From assembly GCF_009727055.1 (NCBI RefSeq), contig NC_052359.1, positions 60,140,813 to 60,204,812 of the forward strand: a DNA stretch of 64,000 nt. Reading direction: 5' to 3'. The notes under the pieces were generated by a model. The model made no database searches. It saw nothing but the letters and a program-made list of their open reading frames with translations, and was not told where the DNA came from. Source of the stretch: Benincasa hispida. Its lineage: Eukaryota; Streptophyta; Magnoliopsida; Cucurbitales; Cucurbitaceae. A program made the position numbers and the translations under genes. Positions within the stretch are counted from its first letter, which is position 1. Every line of letters begins with the position of its first letter. Shown here piece after piece: positions 22,136-34,161 of the stretch.

Positions 22136-23540
22136 GGAGACTAGAATGAGTAGACTCAGCCTCATTATGGAGCTTTGTCTGGTTCAGGTATGTCCTTAGA
22201 AGACATTGTTAAAAGCCTTGCTGACAACTCTTTTAAGTTTCAACAGGATACACAAAATTTTTAGCAGGATACAAAGAAAGCCATTGAAGCTTTGGGCACC
22301 CAACTCTCATAGCTAACCACCTCTATGAGCATATTGGAAAGACAATCTGGCAAACTTCCATCCCAGCCTGAGTCAATTCTTAGAGAAAATATTAGTGCGG
22401 TCACGTTAAGAAGTGGCAAGGAGATGGAGCCACCTGTTGAGTCCGTGAAAGAACTAAAATTGGAGAGTCCAAGAATTTCTTCTTCAAATTCAACCGTCTT
22501 ACCACCACAAAACAAACAGGGAGTATCTTCTCACACTTATTCTTCTTTAAATGCGTATGTGCCTAAAGCGCTTTTTCCTTCCAGGCTTGCAAGGCCAAAG
22601 GAACCTACTGCAGACAAGGACAAGGAGCTTTTGGAGATGTTTAGAAGGGTAGAGATAAATATTCTTCTCCTCGATACCGTCAAGAAAATTTCTAAAGATG
22701 CCAAATTTCGAAAGGAGCTTTGCACGAGGAAAAGACAAGCCAAGGAAAAAGAGAGGATGGTAGTAAGTCAATCTATTTCTGCGATCCTTTAGAAAAACTT
22801 GCCAAAAAACAGAAGGATCCATGTATGTTTTCTCTCACTTGCATTATAAGAAAAAGAAAATTTTATAGAGCCATGCTAGATTTGGGCGCGTCAATAAATA
22901 TTATGCCTTATTCAATTTATCAAGAATTAAAATTAAAGGACCTAACTGAAACTGAAGTTGTCATTCAATTAGTTGATAGGCCTTTTATATACCCATTAGG
23001 AGTCATAGAGGATGTCCTAGTTCAGGTCAATGAATTTCTTTTTCCTGCTGGTTTCTATGTTCTTAAAATGGAAGAGCCCACATCTATCTCATCTGCATCT
23101 ATCTTACTTGGTCGGCCTTTTATTAAGATAGGCAAGACTAAGATTGAGGTGGATGAGGGCTCTTTATCGGTGGAGTTCGATGGTGAGTTGGTTAAATTTG
23201 ATATTTTTTATGGCATGAAAACTTCCACCATAGGGCAAGTACATTCTTTGTGCCAGATTGACATGTTTGACTCTCTTGAGTAGGATGTTTTGGGACGTCT
23301 ATGACGACGATGAGGATGGCTCAGGAGATTTGATCCCCTTGGAGAGCTTGCCACCTTGTCTATGACAGAGCCGGTACGTATGCCCTTATATTCTGATGAT
23401 GAACCCTCTGACAAGGTGCTTCCTTTTATTTTGCAAGCACCTAAATTGGAGTTGAAAGAGCTTCCAGACTACCTGAAGTACGCCTATCTGGGGAAGTTGA
23501 GACCTTTCCTGTTATAATCTCATCGAGTAAGCCATCAAGT
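22136..23540 (+). pseudogene. Gypsy D gag C-terminus and protease
   Basis: After gag, a 155-codon frame (22325-22792) has AVTLRSGKEM, a block typical of Athila-like elements just before the protease. The next frame (22720-23283) has LDLGASINIMPYS, the retropepsin-like active-site region, then FLFPAGFYVL and ILLGRPFIK. The two frames overlap and differ by one base. The second stays open for 187 codons, long for this window. Homology ends at about 23540, where reversed copia leader begins, so RT, RNase H, integrase and the 3' LTR are missing. Confidence 0.8.
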
Positions 23541-23825
23541 ATTCCATTGAGCATCGAGTATGTGATAGTGGTTGCAAAATCCAGTTCCTATTGCTCTACT
23601 TCTTCACTTCTTTCTTCAATTACATCTTAATTGCAACTCTAATGACTCCAATCAAATTACAGATACTTAAACACACATTAAGGCCCATCAAACAAGAACC
23701 AATTACAAGAATTACAACAAAATTGAAGAGAAAACAATGCCAAAACTCAGAAAAATCATATCAGTTAATCATTTTCATACAGCTTACTAAAACTCAAATT
23801 AACGCTAATTGAATGCTTAAATCAC
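23540..23825 (-). mobile_element. Copia F leader fragment
   Basis: On the minus strand this follows the F primer-binding site and matches the early leader of copia H (for example TGGAGTCATTAGAGTT-like text near 23635-23650, also seen at 48127 and 61557). Non-coding. It ends at the junction with gypsy D. Confidence 0.65.
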
Positions 23826-23839
23826 GCTCTGATACCAAT
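23826..23839 (-). other. Copia F primer-binding site
   Basis: Reads ATTGGTATCAGAGC on the minus strand, complementary to the 3' end of initiator-methionine tRNA, the usual primer of plant copia elements. It directly follows the LTR end. Confidence 0.85.
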
Positions 23840-25869
23840 TGTTAGGATCTACTAGCATGCAACAGAAGCAAACAAAATCAATAAGCACTCTAATTATATT
23901 TAATTTGAGTTCTAAAAGCATGTTTAAACTAAAATTTAAGAAGAGGGTTTCTTCACAACATACATTTGATAAATTCTCTCAATTCCAAGTTGCTCTTCAC
24001 GTGATTTCAGCTCCAATTCAACAGTGAATCACCAAGAGATTTTCTCTACTATTCTCAGCCTTGAATTTGAGTGGTGGAACTCCAAAATAGAGTGAATTTG
24101 TGAAGAAAAAATGGGTTTTTGTTAAGAAGAAGAATACTGTAGCAAGAACTTTTCCAGCGGCTAAAAAACTCTTGATCACATCTTTAAATTGAAGAGGTCT
24201 TATATCTGATTCACATGAAAACACTAAAGTTCAACAACACTGATACTTCCATCACCTGAAATTAAGTGGGCAAGGTGTGTAATTGAAGAGGAAACACCTC
24301 CTACTTCACAAAAGTGGGATGTTTCCACTTTTTTTTTTTTTTCAAATTTCTATTTTCTTTTTTATTTGTTTTTAATTTCAATTAATTGAAAATTAATTAA
24401 AATCAAAATCAAAATTTCAAATTCTAAATTTTGAAATAAAAAGAGAAATTAATTTAATTTTAATTAATTAAACATAATTAATTAATTAAATAATAATTTA
24501 ATATAAAATATTAAATTAATCACACACCTAATTTAAAACATGACTCCTATTCATGTAATTAATATTTAAATCAATATTTAGATATTATAAAATCTTCAAT
24601 TTCATTTAATTTCGATAAATTAAACATTAATTAATTATATCAAATATAATTATACAAACCCAAATTTGAATTTGAATTATTTAAATTCAAACCTTGATTT
24701 TAATTTGAACATTTCAAATTGAAATTCAATTTGAACAATTCAAATTGATATCATTCTAAATTCACTCTATTCATTAATTCAATGTGTTCATGTTTTACGA
24801 GCTAGTAGAGGGACTTTATGGACCTACAGATCATGAGCTCCAATGATTTAAGATTAATTGGCTAAAACTCTTTAGACCAAATTAATCAGTATTCATTAAC
24901 TATTAAGTCACACCATTATAGCTCGATAGTTGCACTCTTCTCACAGTAGATATATTTGTGTCTACTTGATTGAACCATAATCAATAAGTAGACCCTTCAC
25001 AGGTTGTTCATAATACCGGCTGGGTCAATATTCTATTTTTACCCCTGATATTACATCTTGCTCTTTAAGTTCCACTGATCCTCTAATGAACAATTGGTTT
25101 ATGATCATTTCACTAAACCAGATCCCTCTCGAGCCAATGAGAGGGTAGGCCCTTTGTTCAAGACCTAGATTCAGTACTTAAGAGAACAACCTTTCTCCTA
25201 TCCCTAAATAGGGTAGGCGTGAATTCCTTATTGCACCCTATGTCTCCAGCTATCTTCTCGGTCTTACTCCTGAAATGTGAGGCTTATTGAGCCGGCACTG
25301 TTAAGCCAACCCTCACTTATTCAAATCTAAGGATAATCCCCAATAAAGAGAAGTTCATAGTTAGCTCAGAATTAAAATTGAGTTACCTAGGTCGTCTAAG
25401 CGAAATAATCAGTCTTAAATAGTAAACAACATTATAAAGTAATAGTGACTTATTTCTTGGTCTGATCTTATGCAAACGAAATAGTCAGTCTAAAATATGA
25501 CGCCCCCACTCCTTATGTCAATACATGAATGAATCAATATCACTTCGTTTATAGCATCTTTACAACAACTTGTAACAACTACAGAATGAGCCGCATCTAA
25601 TAGTGTTACCAGAATAAGGCACCAACCTTATTCGTATACTATAGATCATTTTGACTATTTATTCGAATTTGATCCGCTTTTATATCTCCGCATAAAGTTC
25701 TAGTATTCATATAATAGTCATGGATCTTAGTTTATTGGATTTAGACTTTATATGTGCAATTTATAGATTCAATAACAACTTTATTGAAGTAATGTCGAAT
25801 AACATCTTTATTGATAATAGAATATGTTTAACTGTACAAACTACGAGTTTTAGGACATACAATCCAACA
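23840..25869 (-). mobile_element. 5' LTR (family A) of copia F
   Basis: Starts on the minus strand TGTTGGATTGTATGTCC (plus end 25869) and ends CCTAACA at 23840, about 2030 bp. It is more diverged from the E LTR pair than they are from each other, so it is a separate insertion. Its 5' flank is the minus-strand protease region of copia E, interrupted at GGGAGATATG. The element is truncated after its leader. Confidence 0.8.
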
Positions 25870-26225
25870 CATATCTCCCACCGCTTTAGCTGAAATAACC
25901 GCCTCGGTACCTATCTTAAAGGTTTCTTTGCCTTTTGTAAGCTGTCTCTAGGAACTAGTTTCCTGAGGGAAAGTACAGATATGATTAGCGGCACCTAAAT
26001 CTACTATCCAATTCTTTTTTTAATCATTTTCCACTAACCATGTTTCAATGACAAGTAAATCATATTTACTTTGTCATGCTACTTTCATAACCTTATCTAT
26101 GAAGTTCAAAACTTTTTTATTTGTAGATGAGTTGGGAGATAAAGGACATTCTTCTGTTAAAACAAATTTAGAATCATCATTTTCTAGTACGTTTAAATTA
26201 CATGTTAAATGATTAAAACTGTAAA
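25870..26225 (-). pseudogene. Copia E gag remnant and protease
   Basis: The minus strand encodes LTEECPLSPNSS, then KYDLLVIETWLVEND and a protease block reading WIVDLGAANHICTF, where the family has DSGA; the Ser codon is changed to Leu. The gag core is absent: the N-terminal gag block runs almost directly into the pre-protease block, as in copia H (51104-51391). This strand reading joins across gypsy C to the leader at 39015. It has several stops. Confidence 0.75.
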
Positions 26226-27743
26226 TGATAACTTGTAGAAATACAAGTTATTTTAGCTCTTAAGTTGGAATAACTAAAGTTTTTAATGATAAATTCTCCT
26301 CATTTTTAGAAGAAACGCATGGAATTACTCAAACATTAGCAAACTCATGCAAAAGGATGTTTATTACTAAAATACTGCGGCACTAACACATTATATTGCA
26401 GGATTTCAACAAGAGTCTAACGCATGATTAAGAAAGTGTCGTAGGCAAGTTCTAACGCATGGGCCATGCGTCGGAGGGATTCAACGCAAAGAAGATTGAT
26501 TGATTCAGGCTATTTGTGTCAAATCACCACTTGCAAGCATGGGCACCTACAGTAGGCGGCGTCTGAAAAGCTTCTGAGTGTCAGGTGGCTGACTAGGGTA
26601 TGGACTTTAATGCTGCCCATCACCAAGCTGGAGATGACCAACGCCTATAAATAGATGAAATCTCTCAAGAGTTCGGAGTTCAGAAATTTTAATTTCTCAC
26701 TCTCAGTATTAGCTTAGTCGTAGTTTTAGATCTTTAGAGCTGTGATGTGGTGCCAAGTAGAGTAGAAGAAAAGAGAACCACCATCACCGCCGATCAAGGA
26801 GCAGAGGAAGCCGAGCCTGAGAGAGACACTTTGTCCAATTCTTATACAAGTGATTGTACACAACTAGAAATGAGCCAGAGGACAAGAGATTGTATACTGC
26901 GCGCTTGATCAGTTCTTTTCATCTCATTTATCGCTTTCATCATTTCATCTGATTAAGTATTACTTTTGTAAAGACAATCTGCTTCCTTTATAAATTCATA
27001 TATTTGATCTATCACACTTTGCCATTGTTTATTTCTTGTTTATGTTGGATGCATCTATACTTCATGCAAAATTTCATTTCAAACGCTTAAGCCAACTTGA
27101 TCAATTGGTAAAAGCATCTTTAGCTTAGACTATTCGAGAGAATAAGTAAGCCATCATCAAGTAGAACGCATAGTACATCTAGAGATAGAATTACTAGTGT
27201 TTTATTGCATCCTGTACTATTGTTATTCGCATTGAAAAGTGTCGAATATAGTCTAACGCATAAACAAAGATAAACAAATCATCTCATTCACATCACATTC
27301 TAGTTCGTGTACACTCAACTTAGATCGACGCATGCCACTTGCATTAAAAATCCATTTTCACACGACCCATCATTCTCTGCTCAACCCTTTTGTATCTTCT
27401 TGTACACACACATAATCTTAGTGTAAATAACACATTTCTCCATACATTTAGGAAATCCCTACAATAGTTACAATGCAAGGTTTGCGTTAGCTTAATCTGA
27501 ATCCCTGAGTTTGACCCTGGACTTACTAGGAACCTAAATTGGATTTATACTTGGGTCTGATTTAGGAAAACTTGAACGTCAATAAAGAAGTGTTGTGCGT
27601 TCTGTTGCACATCTCTAACGCATCAATGCGTTACGAATACATAAACGCATCAAAGTATCAACGCATCATTCATACTTAGAACTTATTTTTCCAAATCATT
27701 TTATACAATACACTCCTAGCTCGAATCACGATAGAAACGAAGA
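26226..27743 (+). mobile_element. 5' LTR of gypsy C
   Basis: Starts TGATAACTTGTA and ends ACGAAGA (the 3' LTR ends ACGAACA, so the terminal CA has mutated). The first 26 bases form a hairpin with a 10-bp stem. TATAAATA lies at 26646-26653. The LTR-end segment recurs in gag at about 29145-29300. Confidence 0.9.
26646..26653 (+). promoter_or_regulatory. TATA box of the gypsy C LTR
   Basis: CGCCTATAAATAGATGAAATC about 420 bp into the LTR, conserved at 37882-37889 in the 3' LTR. It probably drives the genomic RNA. Confidence 0.65.
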
Positions 27744-27749
27744 AGTTTT

Positions 27750-27767
27750 TGGTGCCGTTACCGGGGA
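27750..27767 (+). other. Gypsy C primer-binding site
   Basis: TGGTGCCGTTACCGGGGA, six bases after the LTR end, is a near-consensus Athila-type primer-binding site. Confidence 0.85.
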
Positions 27768-27865
27768 TTCAACATCAAAACTAACCAGAAATTTTGCTTG
27801 TATCTTTTGTAGGAACACTTCAGCCTAGGGAGTATTACGAGCTAAGCCAAAGCTTGTAAACGTTT

Positions 27866-29145
27866 ATGAGCAGGGAGAGCACTCCTGAACTTGTATACGA
27901 CCCCAAGTTTGAAAGGACCTTCCGACGTAGAAACCGATCTAATCGTCGTTATAGGTTGAGGCAACAACTTCTCAGACAACAAAACAGGCAACAAGAAATG
28001 GCGGACGAACAGGCAAATCAGAACTTAGCTCAACAACTAGCTCATGCTGCGCAAACTTCGATCCTAATGGCAAACAATAGTACGCGTCCCATGAGGGAGT
28101 ATGGATCTCTTGTATTGTATGATTTCTCACCAAGGATCATATACCCAACGCCAGATGGGACAAGATTCGAAATAAAATCTGTGATGCTTCAAATGCTCTA
28201 AACTGCTGGACAATTTGGGGGTGGTCGTGGAGAAGATCCTCACGCCCACATGAAACGTTTCCTAGAAACGTGTAACTCATTTGTGATTCCTGGAATCACC
28301 ACAGAAGCGATCAGGCTATCTTTGTTCCCCTATTCTTTGTGTGATGACGCAAAACAATGGGTAAGCTCACTAGAGCCTGGTGAAATCACAACCTGGGAGA
28401 AGTTGGTGGAGAAATTCTTGCAAAAATATTTCCCACCTACCACCAACGCAAGGAGGCGTTGAGAGATCATGGACTTTGAGCAAGAAGAAGCTGAAACCTT
28501 AAGCGTCGCATGGGAGCGTTTTAAGGGATTGGTCAAAAATTGTCCGAACCATGGATTACCACTAACCATCCAGATGGAGACTTTTTATGGTGGATTGAAT
28601 AGAGCATCGCAGATGGCAGCCGATGCAGCTGCAGCTGGTGGAATTATGGATAAATCTAATATTGAAGCTAAGGAGATATTAGACCGCATTGCTAAGCACA
28701 ACATGGAATGGGTGGACGATACGTATGACGCAAGAGCTGATAGAAAGAGGAGATCTCAGAATGTTAATTCTATCGATTCTAATGCAATAGCCACACTCTC
28801 TACACAAGTGGCTACTATGACCAACCTTTTACAAAACATGTCATTAGGGAATGCATCAACTTAACAAAAGGTAAATCAGGTAGACACATTTGTGCAACCT
28901 ATGGTTAGTTGTGTGGGCTATGGAAATCCCCATTCCTACGCTGATTGCCCACAAAATCCGCAATCAGTATGCTTCATTAAAAATAACCCATTTTCAAATA
29001 CATATAATCCCCGATGGAGGAACCATCCAAATTTTGCTTGGATAGGAAATCAATAGGAGAACCACCCAGGGGCGAACCAGCAGTAAAGGCAAGAACCGCT
29101 GCCTGCATTCCAACCAATGCATTAACCACACCAACAACCTTTTAA
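27866..29145 (+). pseudogene. Gypsy C gag
   Basis: One reading frame from MSRESTPELVYDP is interrupted only by stops at 28199-28201, 28460-28462 and 28862-28864, so few changes separate it from an open gene. It has a basic Arg/Gln-rich N-terminus, then GRGEDPHAHMKRFLETCNSF and SLCDDAKQWVSSLEPGEIT, the core of the retrotransposon gag domain. The zinc knuckle is damaged: CVGYGNPHSYADC has Tyr where the second Cys should be. The conserved YNPRWRNHPNF block follows. Gag would package the RNA into particles. The frame is then disrupted by the LTR/PBS-derived patch at 29145-29310. Confidence 0.85.
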
Positions 29146-29310
29146 TAGAGGTGCGTTCTGTTGCACATCTATAACGCACCAACGCATTACGAATACATCA
29201 ACACATCAAAGCATAAACGCATCATTCATACTTAGAACTTATTTTTCCAATTCATTTTAAACAATACACACCCAGCTCGAATCACAATAGCAATGAACAA
29301 GTTTTTGGCG
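29145..29310 (+). repeat. LTR-end plus PBS patch inside gag
   Basis: From GTGCGTTCTGTTGCACATC onward this matches the last ~155 bp of the element's own LTR (27594-27743) and continues through AAGTTTTTGGCGCC, the start of the primer-binding site, before returning to gag sequence at TCCGCTTGAAAACTT. The patch retains the more consensus GGCGCC where the element's own PBS has GGTGCC. It therefore came from a related copy rather than from this element's current 5' end. It supplies the ATG used by the next open frame. Confidence 0.85.
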
Positions 29311-30642
29311 CCTCCGCTTGAAAACTTATTAAAGGAGTGTATCGCCCAGATTGATGCATTGCTGAAAAGCCAGGTGTCGTTTATCAGAAACCTGGAGGTT
29401 TTGGTGGGACAGATAGTGAGTGAGTTAAAGAATAGGCAGCCTGGAGTCTTGCCTAGCAACACTAAAACCCCTGGGAATAACAATGGGAAGAAGCAATGTC
29501 ACGCAGTGACATTGCGAAGTGGCAAAGCTCTTGAAGAAAGAACCATGAATCCAAGAAACAACAGTCCTTCAAAAGAATGCAACACACGTTCAATAGCATT
29601 AGAAGATCAAAAAGAAAGAATTCCTAAAACCACAAGCCATTCAGAGCCAAGCACGTCTAACACGGGAAAACCTGCGGTGCAGCTGAACGCACCATTCCCT
29701 AGATGCTTGATGAAGAAGAATGATGAACAACAATTTAAGCGTTTTCTTGAACTCCTGAGGCAATTGCATATCAATATTCCACTTGTAGTGGCCTTGGAGC
29801 AAATGTCAAAATATGTCAAATTTTTTAAGGACATTTTGACAAAGAAAAGAAGAGTCAACGAGACGAAGGTAATTGCGCTAATGTAGGAGTGCAATGCGTT
29901 AGTAAGCAACAACCTACCCAAGGAACAGAAGGACCTTGAGAGCTTCATAGTCCCGTGCTCGATCAAAGGGTTGGATGTGGGACATGCGTTGTGCGATTTG
30001 GGAGCAAGCATTAATCTCATGCCACTCTCAATCTTCAAGAAATTGGGAATTGGTGAAGCACAACCCACTTTTGTTACTCTTCAACTCGCTGACAGAACGA
30101 TCAAGTACCCTGAAGAAAAGATTGAAGACGTTCTGGTAAAAGTTGACAACTTCATATTCCCAGCAGATTTTATCATCTTAGACTATGAAGCAGACATAGA
30201 TGTACCAATTATTCTTGGATGCCTCTTTCTAGCCACTGGGAAAGTTTTAATAGATGTGAATAAGAGAGAATTGACTATGCGCGTAGACAATCAAGAGGTG
30301 GAGTTTAATGTGTTAAACGCATTAAAGTTCCCGGATAGTGAAGAATGTCAACTGGACAGAATAAAGTTGCCTGAAGAAGAAGTGACCCAAGTATACGAGG
30401 TCCTCGCGTTGGAGGAGAACATGAAAGAACCAGAGCCGCCAAGTCTGAGTGAGCGACGGACGAAACCAACGCGTCCATCATTAGAGGAACCACCCGAACT
30501 CGAGTTGAAACCATTACCTGGTCACCTTAAATATGCTTTCCTTGGAACAAATACAACTTTACCTGTAATTATTTCCGCGAATCTTACTAAACCTAACGAA
30601 CATTCTCTTTTGCAGATGCTGAAAAGCACATACGTGCAATAG
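29293..30642 (+). pseudogene. Gypsy C gag C-terminus and protease
   Basis: One frame with a single stop (TAG at 29884-29886). First part: AVTLRSGKALE, then FPRCLMKKNDEQQFKRFLE, the Athila-type region before the protease. Second part: CDLGASINLMPLSIFKKLG, the retropepsin-like active-site loop, then DNFIFPADFIILDYEAD and VPIILGCLFLATG, where Cys replaces the usual Arg of ILGRPF. The tail PLPGHLKYAFLG..LPVIIS is the conserved protease to RT linker. The protease would cut the polyprotein during particle maturation. Confidence 0.85.
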
Positions 30643-30650
30643 GCTGGACG

Positions 30651-31331
30651 CTGGCGGACATCCGTGGCATCAACCCATCCTATTGCATGGATAAAATCAG
30701 GCTGGAAGAAGGGAAGTCGAAATCGATTGAGCCTCAAAGAAGGCTGAACCCCATAATGAAGGAAGTGATCAAGAAAGAAATCTTAAAATGGTTGGACGCA
30801 GAAGTGATCTATCCTATATTCGACAGCAGCTGGGTAAGCCCAGTCAAATGTGTTCCCAAGAAAGGGGGAACAACAGTGATAGTCATTAGCAATAATGAGC
30901 TCATTCCTTCAAGGACTGTCACGAGCTGGCGCATCTGTATGGACTATAGGAAGCTCAACACAGCAATAAAGAAGAACCACTTCCCCCTTCACTTTACCGA
31001 CCAAATGCTTGACAGACTGGCTGGAAAATAATTTTATTGTTTCCTTGATGGATATTCTGGCTATAACCAGATTTTGATTGACCCAGAAGATCAGGAAAAG
31101 ACAACATTCACTTGTCTCTTTGGAACGTTCGCGTTCAGGCACATGCCTTTTAGGCTATGCAACGCACCTGGAACATTCCAAAGGTGTATTATGGTAATTT
31201 TCTCTGACTTCTTGGAAAAGACCGTTGAAGTCTTCATGGACGATTTCCTAGTCTTTGGAGACTCATTCCAATCATGCTTAGATAACTTGGAGGCCGTCCT
31301 GCTAGATGCGAGGAAACAAATCTTGTGCTGA
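30651..31331 (+). pseudogene. Gypsy C reverse transcriptase
   Basis: Contains WVSPVKCVPKKGG, SWRICMDYRKLN, then after a stop at 31029-31031 YCFLDGYSGYNQI (first catalytic Asp) and EVFMDDFLVFG (the catalytic FMDDF box, Asp pair present). FRLCNAPGTFQRC is the usual motif between them. Both active-site blocks look intact; a stop and a frameshift near 31340 break the polyprotein. RT copies element RNA into DNA. Confidence 0.9.
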
Positions 31332-31351
31332 ATTAGGAAAAATGTCACTTC

Positions 31352-32034
31352 ATGGTGACTGAGGGAATAGTTTTGGGCCACAAAGTATCTAAAGCTGGGT
31401 TGGAAGTTGATGAAGCCAAGATAGATGTCATAGCTAAACTTCCACCACCATCAAATGTAAAAGCTTTACGAAGTTTTCTAGGACATGTTTGCTTCTACCG
31501 AAGGTTCGTTAAAGGATTTTCTCAAATTGCACGACCTCTGAGCGCATTATTTGAAGCGAACCAGCCTTACAATTTCAATGACGACTGCTGCGATACGTTT
31601 GAAACATTGAAATATGCGTTGACTACAGCTCCGATACTAATAGCATCGGATTGGACGCAACATTTTATTCTCATGGGCAACGCAAGTGATGTTGCAGTAG
31701 GTACAATGTTGGGGCAGAAGAAAGGAAATTTGATACATCCCATCTCTTATGCGTCCAAGACACTGAACGACTCTCAGGAACACTTCACAATCAAAGAAAA
31801 AGAAATGTTGGCTGTAGTGTTTGGCATCGAGAAGTTTAGATCTTATTTAGTTGGTGCATCAGCAACCATCTATACAGATCACTTAGCCATAAAGTTCTTG
31901 ATGAGTAAAAAGGACGCTAAACCAAGATTAATAAGATGAGTGTTGCTATTGCAGGAATTTGACATTGATATTCAGAATAGAAAGTGGATTAAAAATCAGG
32001 TGGCTGACCACCTGTCCAGATTAGAAAATTAGGA
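31352..32034 (+). pseudogene. Gypsy C RNase H
   Basis: The frame covers the RT thumb (GHKVSKAGLEVDEAKIDVI, SFLGHVCFYRRFVKGFS) and RNase H: MGNASDVAVGTMLGQK, where the family's catalytic Asp in CDASD has become Asn; then KEKEMLAVVFGIEKFRSYL with the catalytic Glu; and IYTDHLAIKFLM with the next Asp. After a stop at 31937-31939 the typical VADHLSRLEN end follows. Loss of the first Asp would inactivate RNase H. Confidence 0.85.
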
Positions 32035-33480
32035 AATACAAGGCCAAGAAAATGAAATCAAAGATTCATTTCCTGATGAAAGCTTGTTTAGAATTGAAGG
32101 CAAGGAACCTTGGTACACAAACATAGTTAATTACTTAACTACCAAGCAATTCCCTGAGAACTTCAACTCTCAGCACAAGAAACGGTTGGTACACGATAAC
32201 AAATTTGATTTTTGGGATGAACCGTTTCTCTATAAATAAGGCCCCGACTCCATCATGCATCGATGCGNCAAGAAACGGTTGGTACACGATAACAAATTTG
32301 ATTTTTGGGATGAACCGTTTCTCTATAAATAAGGCCCCGACTCCATCATGCATCGATGCGTTCTGGAGGAAGAGACACAATGCATTCTGGCTGAGTGTCA
32401 CGACTCTTCTTATGGAGGGAAATTTGGAGGGCAAAGAACCGCTGCAAAGATTCTTCAAAGCGGATACTTCTGGTCCACCCTCTTCAAGGACGGGAGGGAG
32501 TATGTTCGCAAGTGTGACCCTTGCCAACGCACCGGGAATATCTCATCAAGGGACGAAATGCCCTTGAACAATATTCTTGAAGTTAAATTATTTGATGTCT
32601 GGGGCATTGATTTCATGGGACTTTTTCCCTTGTCCTGCGGTCAACAATATATCCTGCTTGCAGTAGAATATGTATCAAAGTGGGTAGAAGCAGTAGCTTG
32701 TGCCAAAAATGATGCGTCGACTATTTTTAAGTTTCTTACCAGGAACATTTTCACACGCTTTGGAACGCCAAGAGCCCTGATAAGTGACGAAGGTTTTCAT
32801 TAATTGCATCATTTCTAAATTACTTGCCAAATATAATGTTAGGCATAAGATCGCTACCGTATACCACCCACAAACGAACGGTCAAGCGGAGGTATGAAAT
32901 CGGGAAATAAAATCAATACTGGAAAAAGTTGTCAACGCATCGCAGAAAGACTGGGCATAGAGGTTGGATGAAACACTCTAGGTCTACAGGACTACCTACA
33001 AGACCCCTATAGGTATGTCTCCATACTCTTTAGTATTTGGAAAAGCCTTTCACTTACCCCTAGAGTTGGAGCATAAAGCCTTCTGGGCAGTAAAGAAGCT
33101 AAATTTAAACTTGGACGCCACGGGCGATCATTTCTAAATTACTTCAAATTACTTCTCGTATGCGGTTGAATGCATACGAGAACAACAAGCTCTACAAGGA
33201 GAAGACCAAACGTTGGCACGACCAACTCATTAGTAAGAAAGAGTTTGTTGTTGGCCAAAAAGTTTTATTATTCAATTCACGATTGCGTTTGTTCCCAAGA
33301 AAGTTAAAGTCAAGGTGATCAGAACCATTCATTATCAAAACAATCTTTCCCTACGGAGCAGTAGAATTAACGCGGGAGGATGGCACAAATGCTTTCAAAG
33401 TAAATGGGCAGAGAGTGAAGCCTTACTTTGAAGATGGCATAGAACGATAGAAGTCATCTCCTGTACTACACGAAGCCAAC
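32035..33480 (+). pseudogene. Gypsy C integrase (contains assembly fault)
   Basis: The zinc-binding region reads ECHDSSYGGKFGGQRTAAK with CDPCQRTGNIS; the Cys pair is present but one His of the HHCC motif is lost. FDVWGIDFMGLF carries the first catalytic Asp and ALISDEG the second. After a frameshift near 32803 only fragments remain, through QNFP-like text to GQRVKPYFEDG near 33410, the usual C-terminal end. A single N at 32268 with a 92-bp exact duplication (32176-32267 and 32269-32360) interrupts the N-terminal region. Integrase would insert the cDNA into chromosomes. Confidence 0.85.
32268..32268. other. Assembly gap (single N) between duplicated contig ends
   Basis: The 92 bases before the N are repeated exactly after it. 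Two contigs with overlapping ends were probably joined without merging the overlap. Removing one copy restores a normal integrase spacing. Confidence 0.9.
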
Positions 33481-33792
33481 TGAGGCTCACGTCGATGCAT
33501 CCCTGCATTCACATCGACACATATTCTAGGGACGCTTCCTCTTTCCTCATTCCTTTTGCATTTTGTATTTTATCACTGCGTTTGAATTTACTTTGTTTGC
33601 ATATCTTTGTGTTTTAAGATTGATTGTTGAATGTTATTGCCTTCTTAGTAAGAGATTTACTTGTTTTAAATAAATAAATAAATAAAAAGTTGTGTATAAT
33701 CGGGATGGGAATAAACGGACACATTAGATTTAAGTCTAACGCATGGCTCAAGTCTAAAGGACGCGTCTCAAAAATGCAAAACACTCGAGTGC
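33481..33792. other. Spacer between pol and third ORF of gypsy C
   Basis: Non-coding sequence after integrase, including a run of AAATA repeats at 33668-33687. No protein similarity recognised. Confidence 0.5.
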
Positions 33793-33851
33793 TTGGAAGC
33801 CCAAGACATGTCCCTTCGACTTCGCATTAAATGCGGACATCAGGTGCCGCT

Positions 33852-33956
33852 TGACGTCACCTCTCTCTCTCCCCAGCCTATAAAAGTTGAAACCCTTCAT
33901 TTTCTTCTTCTTCCATCACCTTCAAGCCCTCTGCGAAAGAAAAGAAAAAACCCTAG
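33852..33956 (+). promoter_or_regulatory. Promoter-like module before the third ORF
   Basis: In order: palindromic bZIP site TGACGTCA (33852-33859), a CT-repeat, TATAAAAG (33879-33886), a pyrimidine-rich leader, and telo-box AAACCCTAG (33948-33956), a motif typical of plant growth-related gene promoters and 5' leaders. The spacing from the TATA box to the ORF start (34162) suits a leader of about 250 bases. A GGTAAGCTC donor-like site at about 34070 could mean a leader intron. This suggests a separate transcript for the third ORF; unproven. Confidence 0.5.
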
Positions 33957-34161
33957 CGCCCATCGCTTCCTTCACCGTCGTTCGAGCATTTCTCCAATCA
34001 CACCTCGAGAACGATGTCTTCACCGTCCGATAGCTAGAATCAATCAATGAGCTTTGGAGATGTGTCGCTGGTAAGCTCTTTCTCTTCCTCGTCTGTTTCA
34101 ACATCGCCTCCCCCAAGCCCTCGATAGACCTCAAAAACCACCGTCCCTACTAAACCTCTTC

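Noticed and set aside
32135..32567. Open frames spanning the N with internally repeated peptides
   Set aside because: Created by the duplicated 92-bp contig overlap; not a real repeat protein.
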